Source: RH-AL1 sp965198495 (lineage in GTDB: Bacteria > Pseudomonadota > Alphaproteobacteria > Rhizobiales > Beijerinckiaceae). From it: 64,000 bases of DNA. Location of the stretch: assembly GCA_965198495.1 (NCBI GenBank), contig CBDAPL010000001.1, positions 620,001 to 684,000 of the forward strand. The letters run 5' to 3'. The stretch's first letter is position 1; the number at the start of each line of letters is the position of its first letter. A model generated the notes under the pieces. It had not been told where the DNA came from, ran no database searches, and worked only from the letters and a program-made list of their open reading frames with translations. A program made the translations under genes and the position numbers. Positions 26,459 to 35,099 of the stretch are shown here, piece by piece.

Positions 26459-28833
26459 CAGAACCTCTGGCTGAGGCTCGCGAAGAAGCCGCGCCTCTGG
26501 CCATATTGCGGCGCGAATACGCCGATGCCGGAGCCGTCGCGGATCTCATAGGTGTGGTCGAGCAGGTTGACGACGGCGAAGCGGAACGTCGTCGGCTTGG
26601 CGGAGGGCGTGACCTGGAAGTCCTGGAGGAAGCCGACGTTCACCGAGGCGTAGGGCGCCACGGTGCCGATGTTGGCAAAACCGTCGCGCAGGCCGCTGCC
26701 GTAAATGAAATCCGTGGTGAGGGTCGTCTTGGTCGGCGCGTAGCGATAGGCGATGCCGGCGGACGCGGTGATCGCCTGATCGTGGTCGGTGAAGATGTAG
26801 TTGTTGGCGATGTAGGCGATCTCGTCGGCGCCGAAGAGGTACTGGTTGGACGAGACCTCCTTCGCCTTCTGCTCCGCGAAGGCGACGTTGCCGTAGGCGG
26901 AGAAGCCGCCGTCCTTGTATGTGGTCTTGACCTCCACGCCATTGTTGAAGGCGTGGTCGTAGTTGAAGGCGGTGAGCACCAGCGCCTGGCCGAACTGGCC
27001 GTCGTCGATGAGGTTCTTGGCGACCTTGTAGTAGGCGTCCACGCCCACCGCGAACTTCGGCGTCACCTGCTGCGTGATGCCGACGTCGAAGAAGTCGGAC
27101 CGCTCGGGCCGGATTGGCGTGTTCTGGGTGACCTCCGGCGCGCCGGTCGTGTTGGCAAAGGGCACCAGCGGCGTCGGTGCCGACAGCGCCAGCTCGGGCG
27201 GTGTGAAGTAGCGCGAATAGCCGGCGTGGATCACCGTCGTCGCGAAGGGCGTATAGACGAGCGACACGCGCGGGCTCAGCTGGTTGGCGGTGACGTACTC
27301 GTCCATCGCGTCGAACCGCAGGCCGGCGTTGAGCGTCAATTGCCGCGTCAGCTTGTACTCGTCCTGCACGTAGACGCCGCCGACGAGCCCGGTGCGCTTC
27401 TCGGCGTCGGACAGGGTGAAGGGCGCGTCGATCGGATTTCCGTCGCCGTCGAGCGGCTCCACGACCGAGCTGTTGATGTCTTGTGCCCGCTCGACCTGGA
27501 AGGTCGATCCGAAGCGGATCGTCTGCCGCTCGCTGACCTTGTAGGCGTTATCGCTCTGTATGCCGTTGACGAGATCGATGCGCGCGACGTTTGACGCCAC
27601 GCCGTTGAAGACGAGGTCGCCGACCACGTCCGGGAGGAAGTGCAGCGTCGAGTAGCGCTGGAAGTACGCGAGTTGAGAATCGAGCGGTCCGATGGTCGTC
27701 TGCAGCGCGAGAATGTTGAAGATCGAGTGCTCGACCTGGTTCTCGTTGAGCTGAGTCGAATCGAAGTTCGAGACGCCGAACGCGGTGAACTGCGGCGCTC
27801 CGCCGATCGTGTTTGGAACCTGGAAATGCGCCGTGTCCGCGCCGGACATGAACACGAAGCGACTGCTGTCGCCGAGCGGCGTCGAGGCGTAGCCGAAGTA
27901 GCGGCCCTGCCTTGTATTGTCGTGAATGGGGTCGAGGGTCGGTGTCGCGCTCTCGATACCGATCTTGTTGGTCGTAAAACGTCCCGTGAAGAAGTAGTCC
28001 CACCTCCCCGCCACCCCCGACGTCTCGATCGTCGAGAGGCTGGTGGCGCGGCTGCCGGCGTATTCGCTGAGGATCGTGCCGGGCGCGTCGGCGCCGTTGC
28101 GGGTGGTGATGTCGAGCAGGCCGGCGGTGTGCAGGCCGTACTCGGCCGGCAGCGCGCCGTCGATCAGCGAGATCGTGCGGATGAAGCTCGAGTCGAGGAC
28201 CTGGGCGAAGCCCGAAACGCCGTCGGGCAACAGGATGCCGTTGATGCGGTACTGCACGTTGGCGTGCTCGTTGCGGATGTGGAAATCGCCGCTGGCGGCG
28301 GAGTCCTGCGACACGCCGGGGAGTTGCAGCACTAGGCGGTCGAAGTCCGTCTGGTTGCCTTGCGGGAGGGTGTCGACCCCGGCTTTGCCGATCGTCGTCA
28401 CGCTGGCACCGCCCTGCGTGAAGATACGCTCGCGCGACTGCTCGGCTTTCCCTTCCCCGGCCTTGGCCGCGGCGAGCGCCGGGCTGACCGGGCCACCCGA
28501 GGCGCCAGCCGGCCCCGTACCATCCTCAGCGCCGGTGGTGCCACCGGGAGCCTCGACGCCAGGCGTCGCTCCGCTGGCGGTCGACTTCGCGAGCTGCGTG
28601 TCGGGACGCGGCCCGAAGCGGGGCGTGGGTGAGGTCGAGGCCGGTGTCTTGGCCGCGGCGCGCCTGACCGGCTTGAGACGAACAGATGCTGGCTTAGATT
28701 TGGGCCTGGCCTGAGGTTCGGTGACGGTAACCGATGGAAGTGTCGTCTGCGCCGACGCGTGGGCGACCATCGCGATCGAGAGAGTGGACGCGGCCCCAAG
28801 CCAAACCAAAGACGACCGGGAAGTTAACATCAA
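26458..28833 (-). CDS. TonB-dependent outer-membrane receptor (probable metal uptake)
   Basis: A 791-residue outer-membrane receptor. It has a signal peptide (about 1-29, ending ASAQ), then a low-complexity Pro/Ala/Gly-rich stretch (about 35-130) that may include a TonB-box region. A plug domain follows (about 140-250, with GNQTDFDRLVLQLPGV and YRINGILLPDGVSGF), and a 22-strand-type barrel ends in the terminal Phe (ASLSQRF). The divergent zinc/manganese ABC importer and the shared Zur-like intergenic region suggest zinc; iron-siderophore or cobalamin uptake cannot be excluded. It is co-transcribed with tonB. Confidence 0.85.
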   Translation of the reverse strand: MMLTSRSSLVWLGAASTLSIAMVAHASAQTTLPSVTVTEPQARPKSKPASVRLKPVRRAAAKTPASTSPTPRFGPRPDTQLAKSTASGATPGVEAPGGTTGAEDGTGPAGASGGPVSPALAAAKAGEGKAEQSRERIFTQGGASVTTIGKAGVDTLPQGNQTDFDRLVLQLPGVSQDSAASGDFHIRNEHANVQYRINGILLPDGVSGFAQVLDSSFIRTISLIDGALPAEYGLHTAGLLDITTRNGADAPGTILSEYAGSRATSLSTIETSGVAGRWDYFFTGRFTTNKIGIESATPTLDPIHDNTRQGRYFGYASTPLGDSSRFVFMSGADTAHFQVPNTIGGAPQFTAFGVSNFDSTQLNENQVEHSIFNILALQTTIGPLDSQLAYFQRYSTLHFLPDVVGDLVFNGVASNVARIDLVNGIQSDNAYKVSERQTIRFGSTFQVERAQDINSSVVEPLDGDGNPIDAPFTLSDAEKRTGLVGGVYVQDEYKLTRQLTLNAGLRFDAMDEYVTANQLSPRVSLVYTPFATTVIHAGYSRYFTPPELALSAPTPLVPFANTTGAPEVTQNTPIRPERSDFFDVGITQQVTPKFAVGVDAYYKVAKNLIDDGQFGQALVLTAFNYDHAFNNGVEVKTTYKDGGFSAYGNVAFAEQKAKEVSSNQYLFGADEIAYIANNYIFTDHDQAITASAGIAYRYAPTKTTLTTDFIYGSGLRDGFANIGTVAPYASVNVGFLQDFQVTPSAKPTTFRFAVVNLLDHTYEIRDGSGIGVFAPQYGQRRGFFASLSQRF

Positions 28834-28866
28834 ATCACCAGACCTTGCGCGATACGCCCCATCAGC

Positions 28867-28900
28867 GTTATGTTAATGCATATTGAGACGTTATAACGTT
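28867..28900. promoter_or_regulatory. Candidate Zur (Fur-family) operators in the divergent metal-uptake promoter
   Basis: Two palindromes lie between the receptor (start 28833, minus) and znuA (start 28994, plus). One is TATG-N6-CATA at 28869-28882 within GTTATGTTAATGCATATTG, and the other is the perfect 12-base palindrome ACGTTATAACGT at 28888-28899. Both resemble AT-rich Fur/Zur-type sites with ATGTTATAACAT-like character. Exact Zur consensus for this genus is not known to me. Confidence 0.5.
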
Positions 28901-28993
28901 GCCAAGATACGGCGCGCCGACTCGGTCGAACGCGCCGTTTAGTGCGGCATAAATGCAACAAGCAGGTCTCTGAGTCGAGAGAGAAATCAGCCG

Positions 28994-29857
28994 ATGCCTT
29001 CAAGATATCTGCCGGTGAGCCTGGTCCTGCTGGCCTCGACGAGCGTCGGCGTGTCTGCCGCCACCAGGATCGTCGCTGCGGAAAACTTTTACGGTGACCT
29101 CGCCGCGCAGATCGGCGGTTCGCACGTGCAGGTCACAAGCATTCTCTCCAATCCAGACGATGATCCCCACCTCTTCGAGGCGAGCGCATCGACCGCCGAG
29201 GCTTTGGCCAATGCCCAGATCGTGATCTACAACGGTGCCGATTACGACCCATGGATGGAAAAGCTGCTTTCCGCGTCGAAGAAGCGGTCGGCGGCGACGA
29301 TCGTCGCCGCCGACGTTGTCGGCGCCAAGAGCGGCGACAATCCCCACCTTTGGTACGAACCAAAGACACTGCCCGCCGTGGCCAAGACCCTCGAGGCGGA
29401 CCTCGAGAGGATCGATCCGGCCAACAAGGCCGATTTTCGCGAGAACCTGTCCTCCTTCGAGGATTCCTTCGCCAAGGCGATCGCAGACATAGCCAAGATC
29501 AAGGCGGAGCACGCCGGACTGGTGGTCACCGCCACCGAGCCGGTATTCGGCTACATGGCGAACGCGCTCGGCTTCACGATGCTGAACACCGCGTTCCAGA
29601 TGGCGATGATGAACAATGCCGAGCCCAGCCCCTCGCAGGTCATAGCGTTCGAGAAGAGCCTCAGCGATGGACAGGCGAAGATCCTGTTCTACAACAGCCA
29701 AGTCACGGACAAGACGACCGAGCGCCTGCTCGAGATCGCCAAGGAGCACAAGGTGATCGTTGTGGGCGTGACCGAGACGGAGCCCAAGGGTAAGATGATC
29801 CAGACTTGGTTTTGCGGTCAGCTGGAAGAGATCAGACAGGATCTGGAGAAGCATTGA
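28994..29857 (+). CDS. znuA: Zinc/manganese ABC transporter substrate-binding protein (ZnuA-like)
   Basis: Periplasmic metal-binding protein of cluster A-I. The 287-residue product has a signal peptide (about 1-22, ending GVSA), then the metal-site regions DDDPHLFEAS (His), NPHLWYEPKTLP (His) and ATEPVFGYM (Glu instead of the third His seen in E. coli ZnuA). The His-rich loop of classic ZnuA is absent. Ligands His, His, Glu and a later Asp are more common in Mn/Fe-type or AztC-like proteins, so zinc is inferred mainly from regulation. Its stop overlaps the ATPase start (TTGA). Confidence 0.85.
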   Translation: MPSRYLPVSLVLLASTSVGVSAATRIVAAENFYGDLAAQIGGSHVQVTSILSNPDDDPHLFEASASTAEALANAQIVIYNGADYDPWMEKLLSASKKRSAATIVAADVVGAKSGDNPHLWYEPKTLPAVAKTLEADLERIDPANKADFRENLSSFEDSFAKAIADIAKIKAEHAGLVVTATEPVFGYMANALGFTMLNTAFQMAMMNNAEPSPSQVIAFEKSLSDGQAKILFYNSQVTDKTTERLLEIAKEHKVIVVGVTETEPKGKMIQTWFCGQLEEIRQDLEKH

Positions 29858-30663
29858 CCGCGATCGAATTCGATGCGGTCGCGTTGAGCCTCGGGCGGCG
29901 TCGGATTTTGTCCGACGTCTCTTTCCGCGTCGAGGTCGGCTCTTTCGTCGGCGTGCTCGGTCCCAACGGCGCCGGCAAGACGAGCCTGATGCGTGCCATA
30001 CTCGGCGTGGTGCCGATCCAGAGTGGTCGCATCACGGTCTCCGGACGCACGGCGACACGCGGCCATCCGGATATCGGCTATGTGCCGCAGTTCCGGCGCG
30101 GAGCCGCGCAACTGCGCCTCAACGGCTTCGAACTCGTGCTCGGCAGCGTCGCCGGGCAGCGTTGGGGCTGGCCGTTCGCGACGCGCGCCGACAAGCGGAA
30201 GGCCGAGAGGGCCTTGGAGAGGGTGAACGCCAGCGACCTGGCGGCACGGCCCCTGATGGAATTGTCGGGCGGTGAACGTCAACGCATCCTCGTCGCTCAA
30301 GCCTTGATCGATGATCCCAAGGTGCTGCTGCTCGACGAACCGCTCGTCAGTCTCGATCCGGGCGGCCAGCGCGAGATGGTGGCGGCGATCCGCACGATCG
30401 CGGACGAGTCGCGCATCACCGTCCTGTTCTGCGCCCACGAGGTCAATCCGATCCTGCGAGCGGTCGACGAGGTCCTTTATCTAGGCAACGGCCACGCGGC
30501 GATCGGCACGCCCGACGAGGTCATCACCTCGGCGGTTCTGTCGTCCCTCTACAACACGCCGATCCACGTCGCCCGCAACAATGGCCGCATCTACGTCATG
30601 GCAGAGGACGCTGAATTCGATAGTGCCCATGCCTGCGACACCTGCGAGGAGGTCGGGGCGTGA
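29854..30663 (+). CDS. znuC: Zinc/manganese ABC transporter ATP-binding protein
   Basis: ABC ATPase of the metal importer. The 269-residue product has Walker A GPNGAGKT (about 35-42), a Q-loop region, the ABC signature LSGGERQR, and Walker B VLLLDEPLVSLD, followed by the H-loop (FCAHEVN). A C-terminal extra segment contains HACDTCEE, with His and two Cys, which could bind metal. The TTG start overlaps the znuA stop by four bases and has a GGAG site; its own stop overlaps the permease GTG (GTGA). The operon is znuA-znuC-znuB. Confidence 0.9.
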   Translation: MTAIEFDAVALSLGRRRILSDVSFRVEVGSFVGVLGPNGAGKTSLMRAILGVVPIQSGRITVSGRTATRGHPDIGYVPQFRRGAAQLRLNGFELVLGSVAGQRWGWPFATRADKRKAERALERVNASDLAARPLMELSGGERQRILVAQALIDDPKVLLLDEPLVSLDPGGQREMVAAIRTIADESRITVLFCAHEVNPILRAVDEVLYLGNGHAAIGTPDEVITSAVLSSLYNTPIHVARNNGRIYVMAEDAEFDSAHACDTCEEVGA

Positions 30664-31532
30664 CCAACCCGTTCGCCTACGAGTTCATGCGCAACGCCTA
30701 CGCGGCCTGTGCGATCGTCGCGGTCGTGTCCGGCGTGGTCGGCTACTTTCTCGTGCTGCGCGGCGAGACTTTCGCGGGGCACGCGCTCAGCCACGTCGGC
30801 TTTCCCGGCGCGACCGGCGCGGTGCTCATCGGCGTGTCGCCTTTCGTCGGCCTGACCGTCTTCACCGTCGCCGCCGGCATCGGCATCGGCCTGCTTGGCG
30901 AGCGTGCGCAGCGCGATGTCGCCATCGGTCTCGTTCTGACGCTGTCGCTGGGCCTCGGCCTGCTCTTCCTGCATTTTTACACCTCCTACGCTTCGCTGGC
31001 GACGAACATCCTGTTTGGCAACGTCCTCGGCATCAGCCAAGCGATGGTCGGCGCGCTCTTCGTCCTCGGGGTGCTGAGCCTCGCCGGCCTCGCACTTATC
31101 GCGCGGCCGCTGCTGTTCTCGAGCCTGCAGCCGGAGCTGGCCGAAGCCAAAGGCGTCCCACAGGCTCTCGTCTCGGCGCTCTTCATGACGATCGTCGCCG
31201 TGACGACGGCGGAGGCGGTCCAGATCGTCGGGGTGCTGCTGGTCTTCGCCCTGATGGTCGCCCCTGCGGCTTGCGCCTCCCGACTGACGAGAACGATAGC
31301 GGGCGGCGTGGCGATGTCAGCCGTCGCCGCTTTGATCATCGCGTGGAGCGGCCTGACGCTGGCGTTCGTGACGGACTGGCCGACGAGCTTCTGGATCACC
31401 GCGCTCGGCGCCCTGATCTATCTCGGCAGCACCGTCTACGCCTCGCAGAGGAATGGACAGCGCACGGCTGTGACAACACTCAGCCGCCAGCGCCCGGACC
31501 AGCGAGGCGATCGCTCCGCGGTGAGCCATTGA
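30660..31532 (+). CDS. znuB: Zinc/manganese ABC transporter permease
   Basis: Inner-membrane permease of the ABC-3 family. The 290-residue product has about seven to eight hydrophobic segments with the family features VLRGETFAGHALSHVGFPGA near residue 35 and LLVFALMVAPAACA near 200. The GTG start overlaps the ATPase stop. The C-terminal 35 residues (RNGQRTAVTTLSRQRPDQR) are polar and Arg-rich, probably cytoplasmic. The following gene converges from the other strand. Confidence 0.9.
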   Translation: MTNPFAYEFMRNAYAACAIVAVVSGVVGYFLVLRGETFAGHALSHVGFPGATGAVLIGVSPFVGLTVFTVAAGIGIGLLGERAQRDVAIGLVLTLSLGLGLLFLHFYTSYASLATNILFGNVLGISQAMVGALFVLGVLSLAGLALIARPLLFSSLQPELAEAKGVPQALVSALFMTIVAVTTAEAVQIVGVLLVFALMVAPAACASRLTRTIAGGVAMSAVAALIIAWSGLTLAFVTDWPTSFWITALGALIYLGSTVYASQRNGQRTAVTTLSRQRPDQRGDRSAVSH

Positions 31533-31539
31533 CGAGGCT

Positions 31540-33597
31540 TCAGTGTCGAGGGGTGTGCTCCTCAGAGGCAAGCTCGATCGTCGTCGAACCGTCGCGCTTG
31601 TCGGACACGATCTCGACATGCACGTCGTCGCTGTGATCGTCCATCCGCTCCCAGTCGCGCCGGATTTCACCGGTCTGCCACTCCAGGCCTCGCTCCGACA
31701 GGCCGAACACGACGTCGCGTGAGCCCAGGCAGGCGGCGGCTTCGAGCACGCTGCGATAGGGTCCGCTGCCCCTCAGGCCCAGCAAGGCGAGAGGACGGCC
31801 GGCGTCTTCCGCGGAGGCGACGGCGGTCGTGAAGACGCGGTTCTCCCAAGCGCCGACGACTTGTTTGGCGTCGTCGTCGCGGTCCTGCAGTTGATCGCCG
31901 CCCTGGCTGTTCACCGCGACAAGGATCACGTCGCGCCCGTCTCCATTTGGGCGGCGGAGCAGGACGTCGAGATGCTCCAGGTGCTCGGGATCGTGGACGC
32001 CGACGACGATGCCGCCGGCCTTGACGCCAAGCGCCTCCGGCGTGAGGCCGTCTCTCGACTCGAGGCGAAAGTGCTCGGGCGCCCGCTGGCCCTGCTTCAT
32101 CTTGCCCGCGTTGCGACGCTCGCTGATGGTGAGGAGGACGAAGAACACGATCGTGAAGCTGACGCCGCCGATCGTCGCCGCCTGCTTCGTCAGAAGGTTC
32201 ACCGTCGCCAAGAGGAACAGGATGGCGGTGATCATCATCAGCCCGAGCGGCAGTTCGCGGCCGCCGATTCGCGGGTTGAGCGGCACGCGCCAGCGATCCG
32301 CGTCCGGCCGGGTGAAGCGCAGGATGGTGACGGCGAGCGCCTTCATCGCGAAGCTCCACGCCACGCCGAAGGCGTAGGCCTCGCCCAGCAGCGTCACGTC
32401 CCCCCTGCTGATGATGACGGTCGCGATCTGCAGGATGCCGATGAGCGCGATGATGCGGTAGGTCGTGCCGAACCGCTTGTGCGGCTGGCGAAACCAGTCC
32501 GCCAGCACGCCGTCCTCGGCGACGCGGTTCAACACACCGTTGGAGCCGATGATCGACGTGTTCACCGCCGCCGACAGGATCAGGACGCCGACCGACACGA
32601 CGAAGGCCTGGAAGGTCAGGCGCAGCCAGTCCGGGCCGACCAGCACCATGGTGATGCCGCTGATGAGATCGTCCTGGACCTTCTGGCGCTGATCGTCCGG
32701 GATGAGCATGACGGCGAAGAAGGAGACCAGCACCGTGAAGGCGAGGCTGTAGCCGAAGATGATCAGGCCTGTGCGGATGAGGTTCTTGCGCTTGGGCGCC
32801 TCCACCTCGCGGTAGACCTGCGCGAGGCTCTCCTCGCCGCTCATCGCCAGCAGGGAATGGCCGAGCCCGATGAAGATCGCGACGATCGCGATGTCGGGCA
32901 GGTGGGTGCCCTTGAGCCAGCCCAAGGCATCGGCGCCGAAACGCAGGTTGGCGGGGACCGGCGCCGGCACCGGCTGGTAGCCCTTCAACGCGATCGTCAG
33001 CAGGCACCAGCCGATCAGCATGACCACCATGACGGTGGTGATCTGCATGACGCGCAGCGCCTGCGTGCTCGAGAAGGGGATGCCGATCGTGTTGCTCCAC
33101 CAGAAGAACGCGATGACGGCGACGGCGAAGATCGCCGCGATAACCTGCGGCGAGACCGGCAGATGCGGCAGCCCGACGTGGCCGGCGAGCTGGTCGAGGA
33201 GCGCGGCGAGGTAGAGCCCGGCGCTGACGGCGCTGATCGGCCCGGTGAGCACGTAGTCGAACATCAGCGCGCTGACCGAGAACTTCGCGGCCGTGGTGCC
33301 CATGGCCTCGCGCACCACGCGATAGACGCCGCCGCGGGTGAACATGCTGCAGCTCTCGATGTAGACGGCCCGTACCGCGTAGGAAAACAGCATGATGGCG
33401 AGGATGAACCACGGCGCCGCCTTGCCGATCTTGCCCTCGGCGATGCCGCCGACGTAGAAGGCGGACGATCCGAGATCGCCGAGGACGATGGCCGAGGCGC
33501 GCCAGAACGAGACGAAGCTCAGGAGCGCGGTGGCGGGGACGATGAAGCGCCCGATCGATCGCGGGGACGCGGCCGCCGAGCCTGTCTTCTCTCGCAA
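31540..33597 (-). CDS. APC-family permease with C-terminal universal-stress-like domain
   Basis: A 685-residue secondary transporter of the amino acid-polyamine-organocation superfamily. Twelve or more hydrophobic segments lie in residues 15-500 (for example SFVSFWRASAIVLGDLGSSAFYVGG near the start, the TM1 unwound region). After TM12 comes a cytoplasmic domain (about 520-650) with USP-like sequence (AGGIVVGVHDPEHLEHLDVLL ... DVILVAVNSQG). The TTG at 33597 was chosen because GGAGGA lies five bases upstream; the frame continues to 33699 without support. Substrate unknown; K+ or amino acids are possible. It lies downstream of the SRPBCC-tetR genes on the same strand. Confidence 0.82.
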   Translation of the reverse strand: MREKTGSAAASPRSIGRFIVPATALLSFVSFWRASAIVLGDLGSSAFYVGGIAEGKIGKAAPWFILAIMLFSYAVRAVYIESCSMFTRGGVYRVVREAMGTTAAKFSVSALMFDYVLTGPISAVSAGLYLAALLDQLAGHVGLPHLPVSPQVIAAIFAVAVIAFFWWSNTIGIPFSSTQALRVMQITTVMVVMLIGWCLLTIALKGYQPVPAPVPANLRFGADALGWLKGTHLPDIAIVAIFIGLGHSLLAMSGEESLAQVYREVEAPKRKNLIRTGLIIFGYSLAFTVLVSFFAVMLIPDDQRQKVQDDLISGITMVLVGPDWLRLTFQAFVVSVGVLILSAAVNTSIIGSNGVLNRVAEDGVLADWFRQPHKRFGTTYRIIALIGILQIATVIISRGDVTLLGEAYAFGVAWSFAMKALAVTILRFTRPDADRWRVPLNPRIGGRELPLGLMMITAILFLLATVNLLTKQAATIGGVSFTIVFFVLLTISERRNAGKMKQGQRAPEHFRLESRDGLTPEALGVKAGGIVVGVHDPEHLEHLDVLLRRPNGDGRDVILVAVNSQGGDQLQDRDDDAKQVVGAWENRVFTTAVASAEDAGRPLALLGLRGSGPYRSVLEAAACLGSRDVVFGLSERGLEWQTGEIRRDWERMDDHSDDVHVEIVSDKRDGSTTIELASEEHTPRH

Positions 33598-33825
33598 GAT
33601 AGTCCTCCGCCCATCGGCGTTCCGGGTGAGCCCGCGCCAAGACTTGTCCGCGGCGCCGCCGGCGTCCCGGAGGATCGCCACTCGCGATACGCGCCGCATC
33701 GTCGGGTAATGGGCGGCGATCGTGAGTTAGCGATCGCGGCGGGGCCTCGCGAGTAGGATCGAAGCGGATCTTCATAGGAAACCGGTGGGGGTATCCTCGG
33801 ATCCTCTGGCGTCCGACGCTGTCCG

Positions 33826-34393
33826 TCAGCGGCTCGATCGTCCTCTCCCGGAGAGCGCCGAGCACGAGGTCGATCACCCGGACCACGTAGGTCGCGCGGT
33901 CGCCGAACGGGAAGGCCGGAAACGCCAGCATCGCGGCGATGGCGCCATGCGCGCTGGTCCACAGCAGGGTGGCGATCGCGTGCGCATCGCCCGCGAAGAC
34001 GCCCGCCGCCAGGCAGGCGCTGACCCGGTCGAGGCTCACCGCGAAGGCGGGATTGTCCGCGTAGATCTCGTCCGGCCCCTTCGGCTCGCGCGGCGGCCGC
34101 GCCTCCGGCGTCATGAAGATGGTGCGGTAGTCGTCCGGCCGCTCGAGGCCGAAGCGCGCGTAGGCGACGTAGAGCGTCCGCAGCGCCTCGAGCGGCGTGT
34201 CCGCCGCCCCCGCCGCGAGGCGCAGCGCCAGTTCGTCGAAACTCTCGTGCGCCAGCGCGAGCAGCAGGTCGTGCTTGTCGCGAAAGTAGGAGTAGAGGCT
34301 CATCGGCGCGCAATCGAGCCGCTGGGCCAGCTTGCGCATGCTCAGGGCCTCCGCGCCGTCCGAGGCGATGAGGGTCCGTGCGGCGGCCAGCAC
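33826..34393 (-). pseudogene. TetR/AcrR-type regulator with unresolved ends
   Basis: The N-terminal helix-turn-helix is clear: LAAARTLIASDGAEALSMRKLAQRLDCAPMSLYSYFRDKHDLL. It is followed by a WHG-type ligand domain (YARFGLERPDDYRTIFM ... LLWTSAHGAIAAMLAFP ... YVVRVIDLVLGAL). Neither end is normal. Only a GTG at 34393 gives a start, which trims helix 1 (RQREELRGA lies upstream without start codon). The frame also has no stop and runs on to 31667 through the permease in another frame. A stop in a neighbouring frame (33828-33826) suits a frameshift near the C-terminus. It may control the SRPBCC gene just upstream. Confidence 0.6.
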
Positions 34394-34452
34394 CGCGCCG
34401 CGCAGCTCCTCGCGCTGGCGGCGCCGGCGGGCGCGAAGGCCGGGCGCCGCGC

Positions 34453-34932
34453 CTATCGGCCGGCCGCGTGCTTGCGGGCGATGTCGCGGGCGAACCCTTT
34501 CGTCTCCTCGACGAGGTGGCGCCGCACGAAGAAGCCGGTGCCGTTGAAGAGGCCGAGCAGCCGGACGGCGGCGGGCATCGCGACGTCGATGGTGCAGCGA
34601 AACCGCGAGGCCTCCGGGCCATCGGGCACGATCGCCATGTCCCAGACCACGCCGACCTTCACCGGGGCGAGATGCATCAGGTAGGCGCGGCTCGCCGGCG
34701 AGACCATCGTGACGTGGTCCCTGTCGGCCTGGCGCGTCGCGTAATGCTGGATCAACAGCGAGCCGCCGATCGACTCGACGTTGACCATGCCGGCGCGCTG
34801 GCCGACCGTGCCGATCGCCCGATGGCCGTGCGCGCAGGCGCCGTAATCCTCCTCGCTCAGGCCGAACAGCCAGGCCGGGAGGTCGATGGCGCCGGCCGGA
34901 ACCGGGATCGAGGCTTCGTGGGAATATCGCAT
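34453..34932 (-). CDS. SRPBCC-fold protein
   Basis: A 159-residue protein starting MRYSHEASIPVPAGAIDLPAW, of START/SRPBCC-like size and pattern; such proteins have a deep hydrophobic ligand pocket. Middle region with VTMVSPASRAYLMHLAPVKVGVVWD, C-terminal long helix (FVRRHLVEETKGFARDIARKH). AGGAG lies before the ATG at 34932. It is the first gene of a possible unit with the tetR-like gene, behind a direct-repeat operator (34944-34971). Ligand unknown. Confidence 0.7.
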   Translation of the reverse strand: MRYSHEASIPVPAGAIDLPAWLFGLSEEDYGACAHGHRAIGTVGQRAGMVNVESIGGSLLIQHYATRQADRDHVTMVSPASRAYLMHLAPVKVGVVWDMAIVPDGPEASRFRCTIDVAMPAAVRLLGLFNGTGFFVRRHLVEETKGFARDIARKHAAGR

Positions 34933-34943
34933 GATGCTCTCCT

Positions 34944-34971
34944 GTACGCATACACAAATATGTACGCGTAC
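34944..34971. promoter_or_regulatory. Candidate operator, two GTACGC(A/G)TAC boxes
   Basis: GTACGCATAC (34944-34953) and GTACGCGTAC (34962-34971; a perfect palindrome) with starts 18 bases apart, directly upstream of the SRPBCC ATG. Tandem half-palindromes spaced by about two helix turns suit a TetR-type dimer pair. The tetR-like gene just downstream is the likely regulator. Confidence 0.45.
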
Positions 34972-35017
34972 GGAAAACACAAGGTTCGCGATCGCCGAAG
35001 GGCCGCGCCGTCAAAAC

Positions 35018-35075
35018 AAAATGCACGCCTCGTTACATTTCAGCGTCATAAGCGTCATAGCGTCATAAGCGTCAT
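35018..35075 (-). repeat. Repeat copy B (inverted copy of 20147-20204)
   Basis: On the minus strand the first 41 bases equal copy A exactly and the last 17 differ at about four positions. It lies between the end of the primase gene and the SRPBCC promoter. Confidence 0.8.
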
Positions 35076-35099
35076 GGTTCGATGTCGTGGTCATGCGCC

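Noticed and set aside
31667..35026. 1119-codon minus-strand frame from the repeat to the permease
   Set aside because: Only the TetR segment resembles a protein; the rest is out-of-frame reading of the permease and SRPBCC genes, typical of high-GC DNA.
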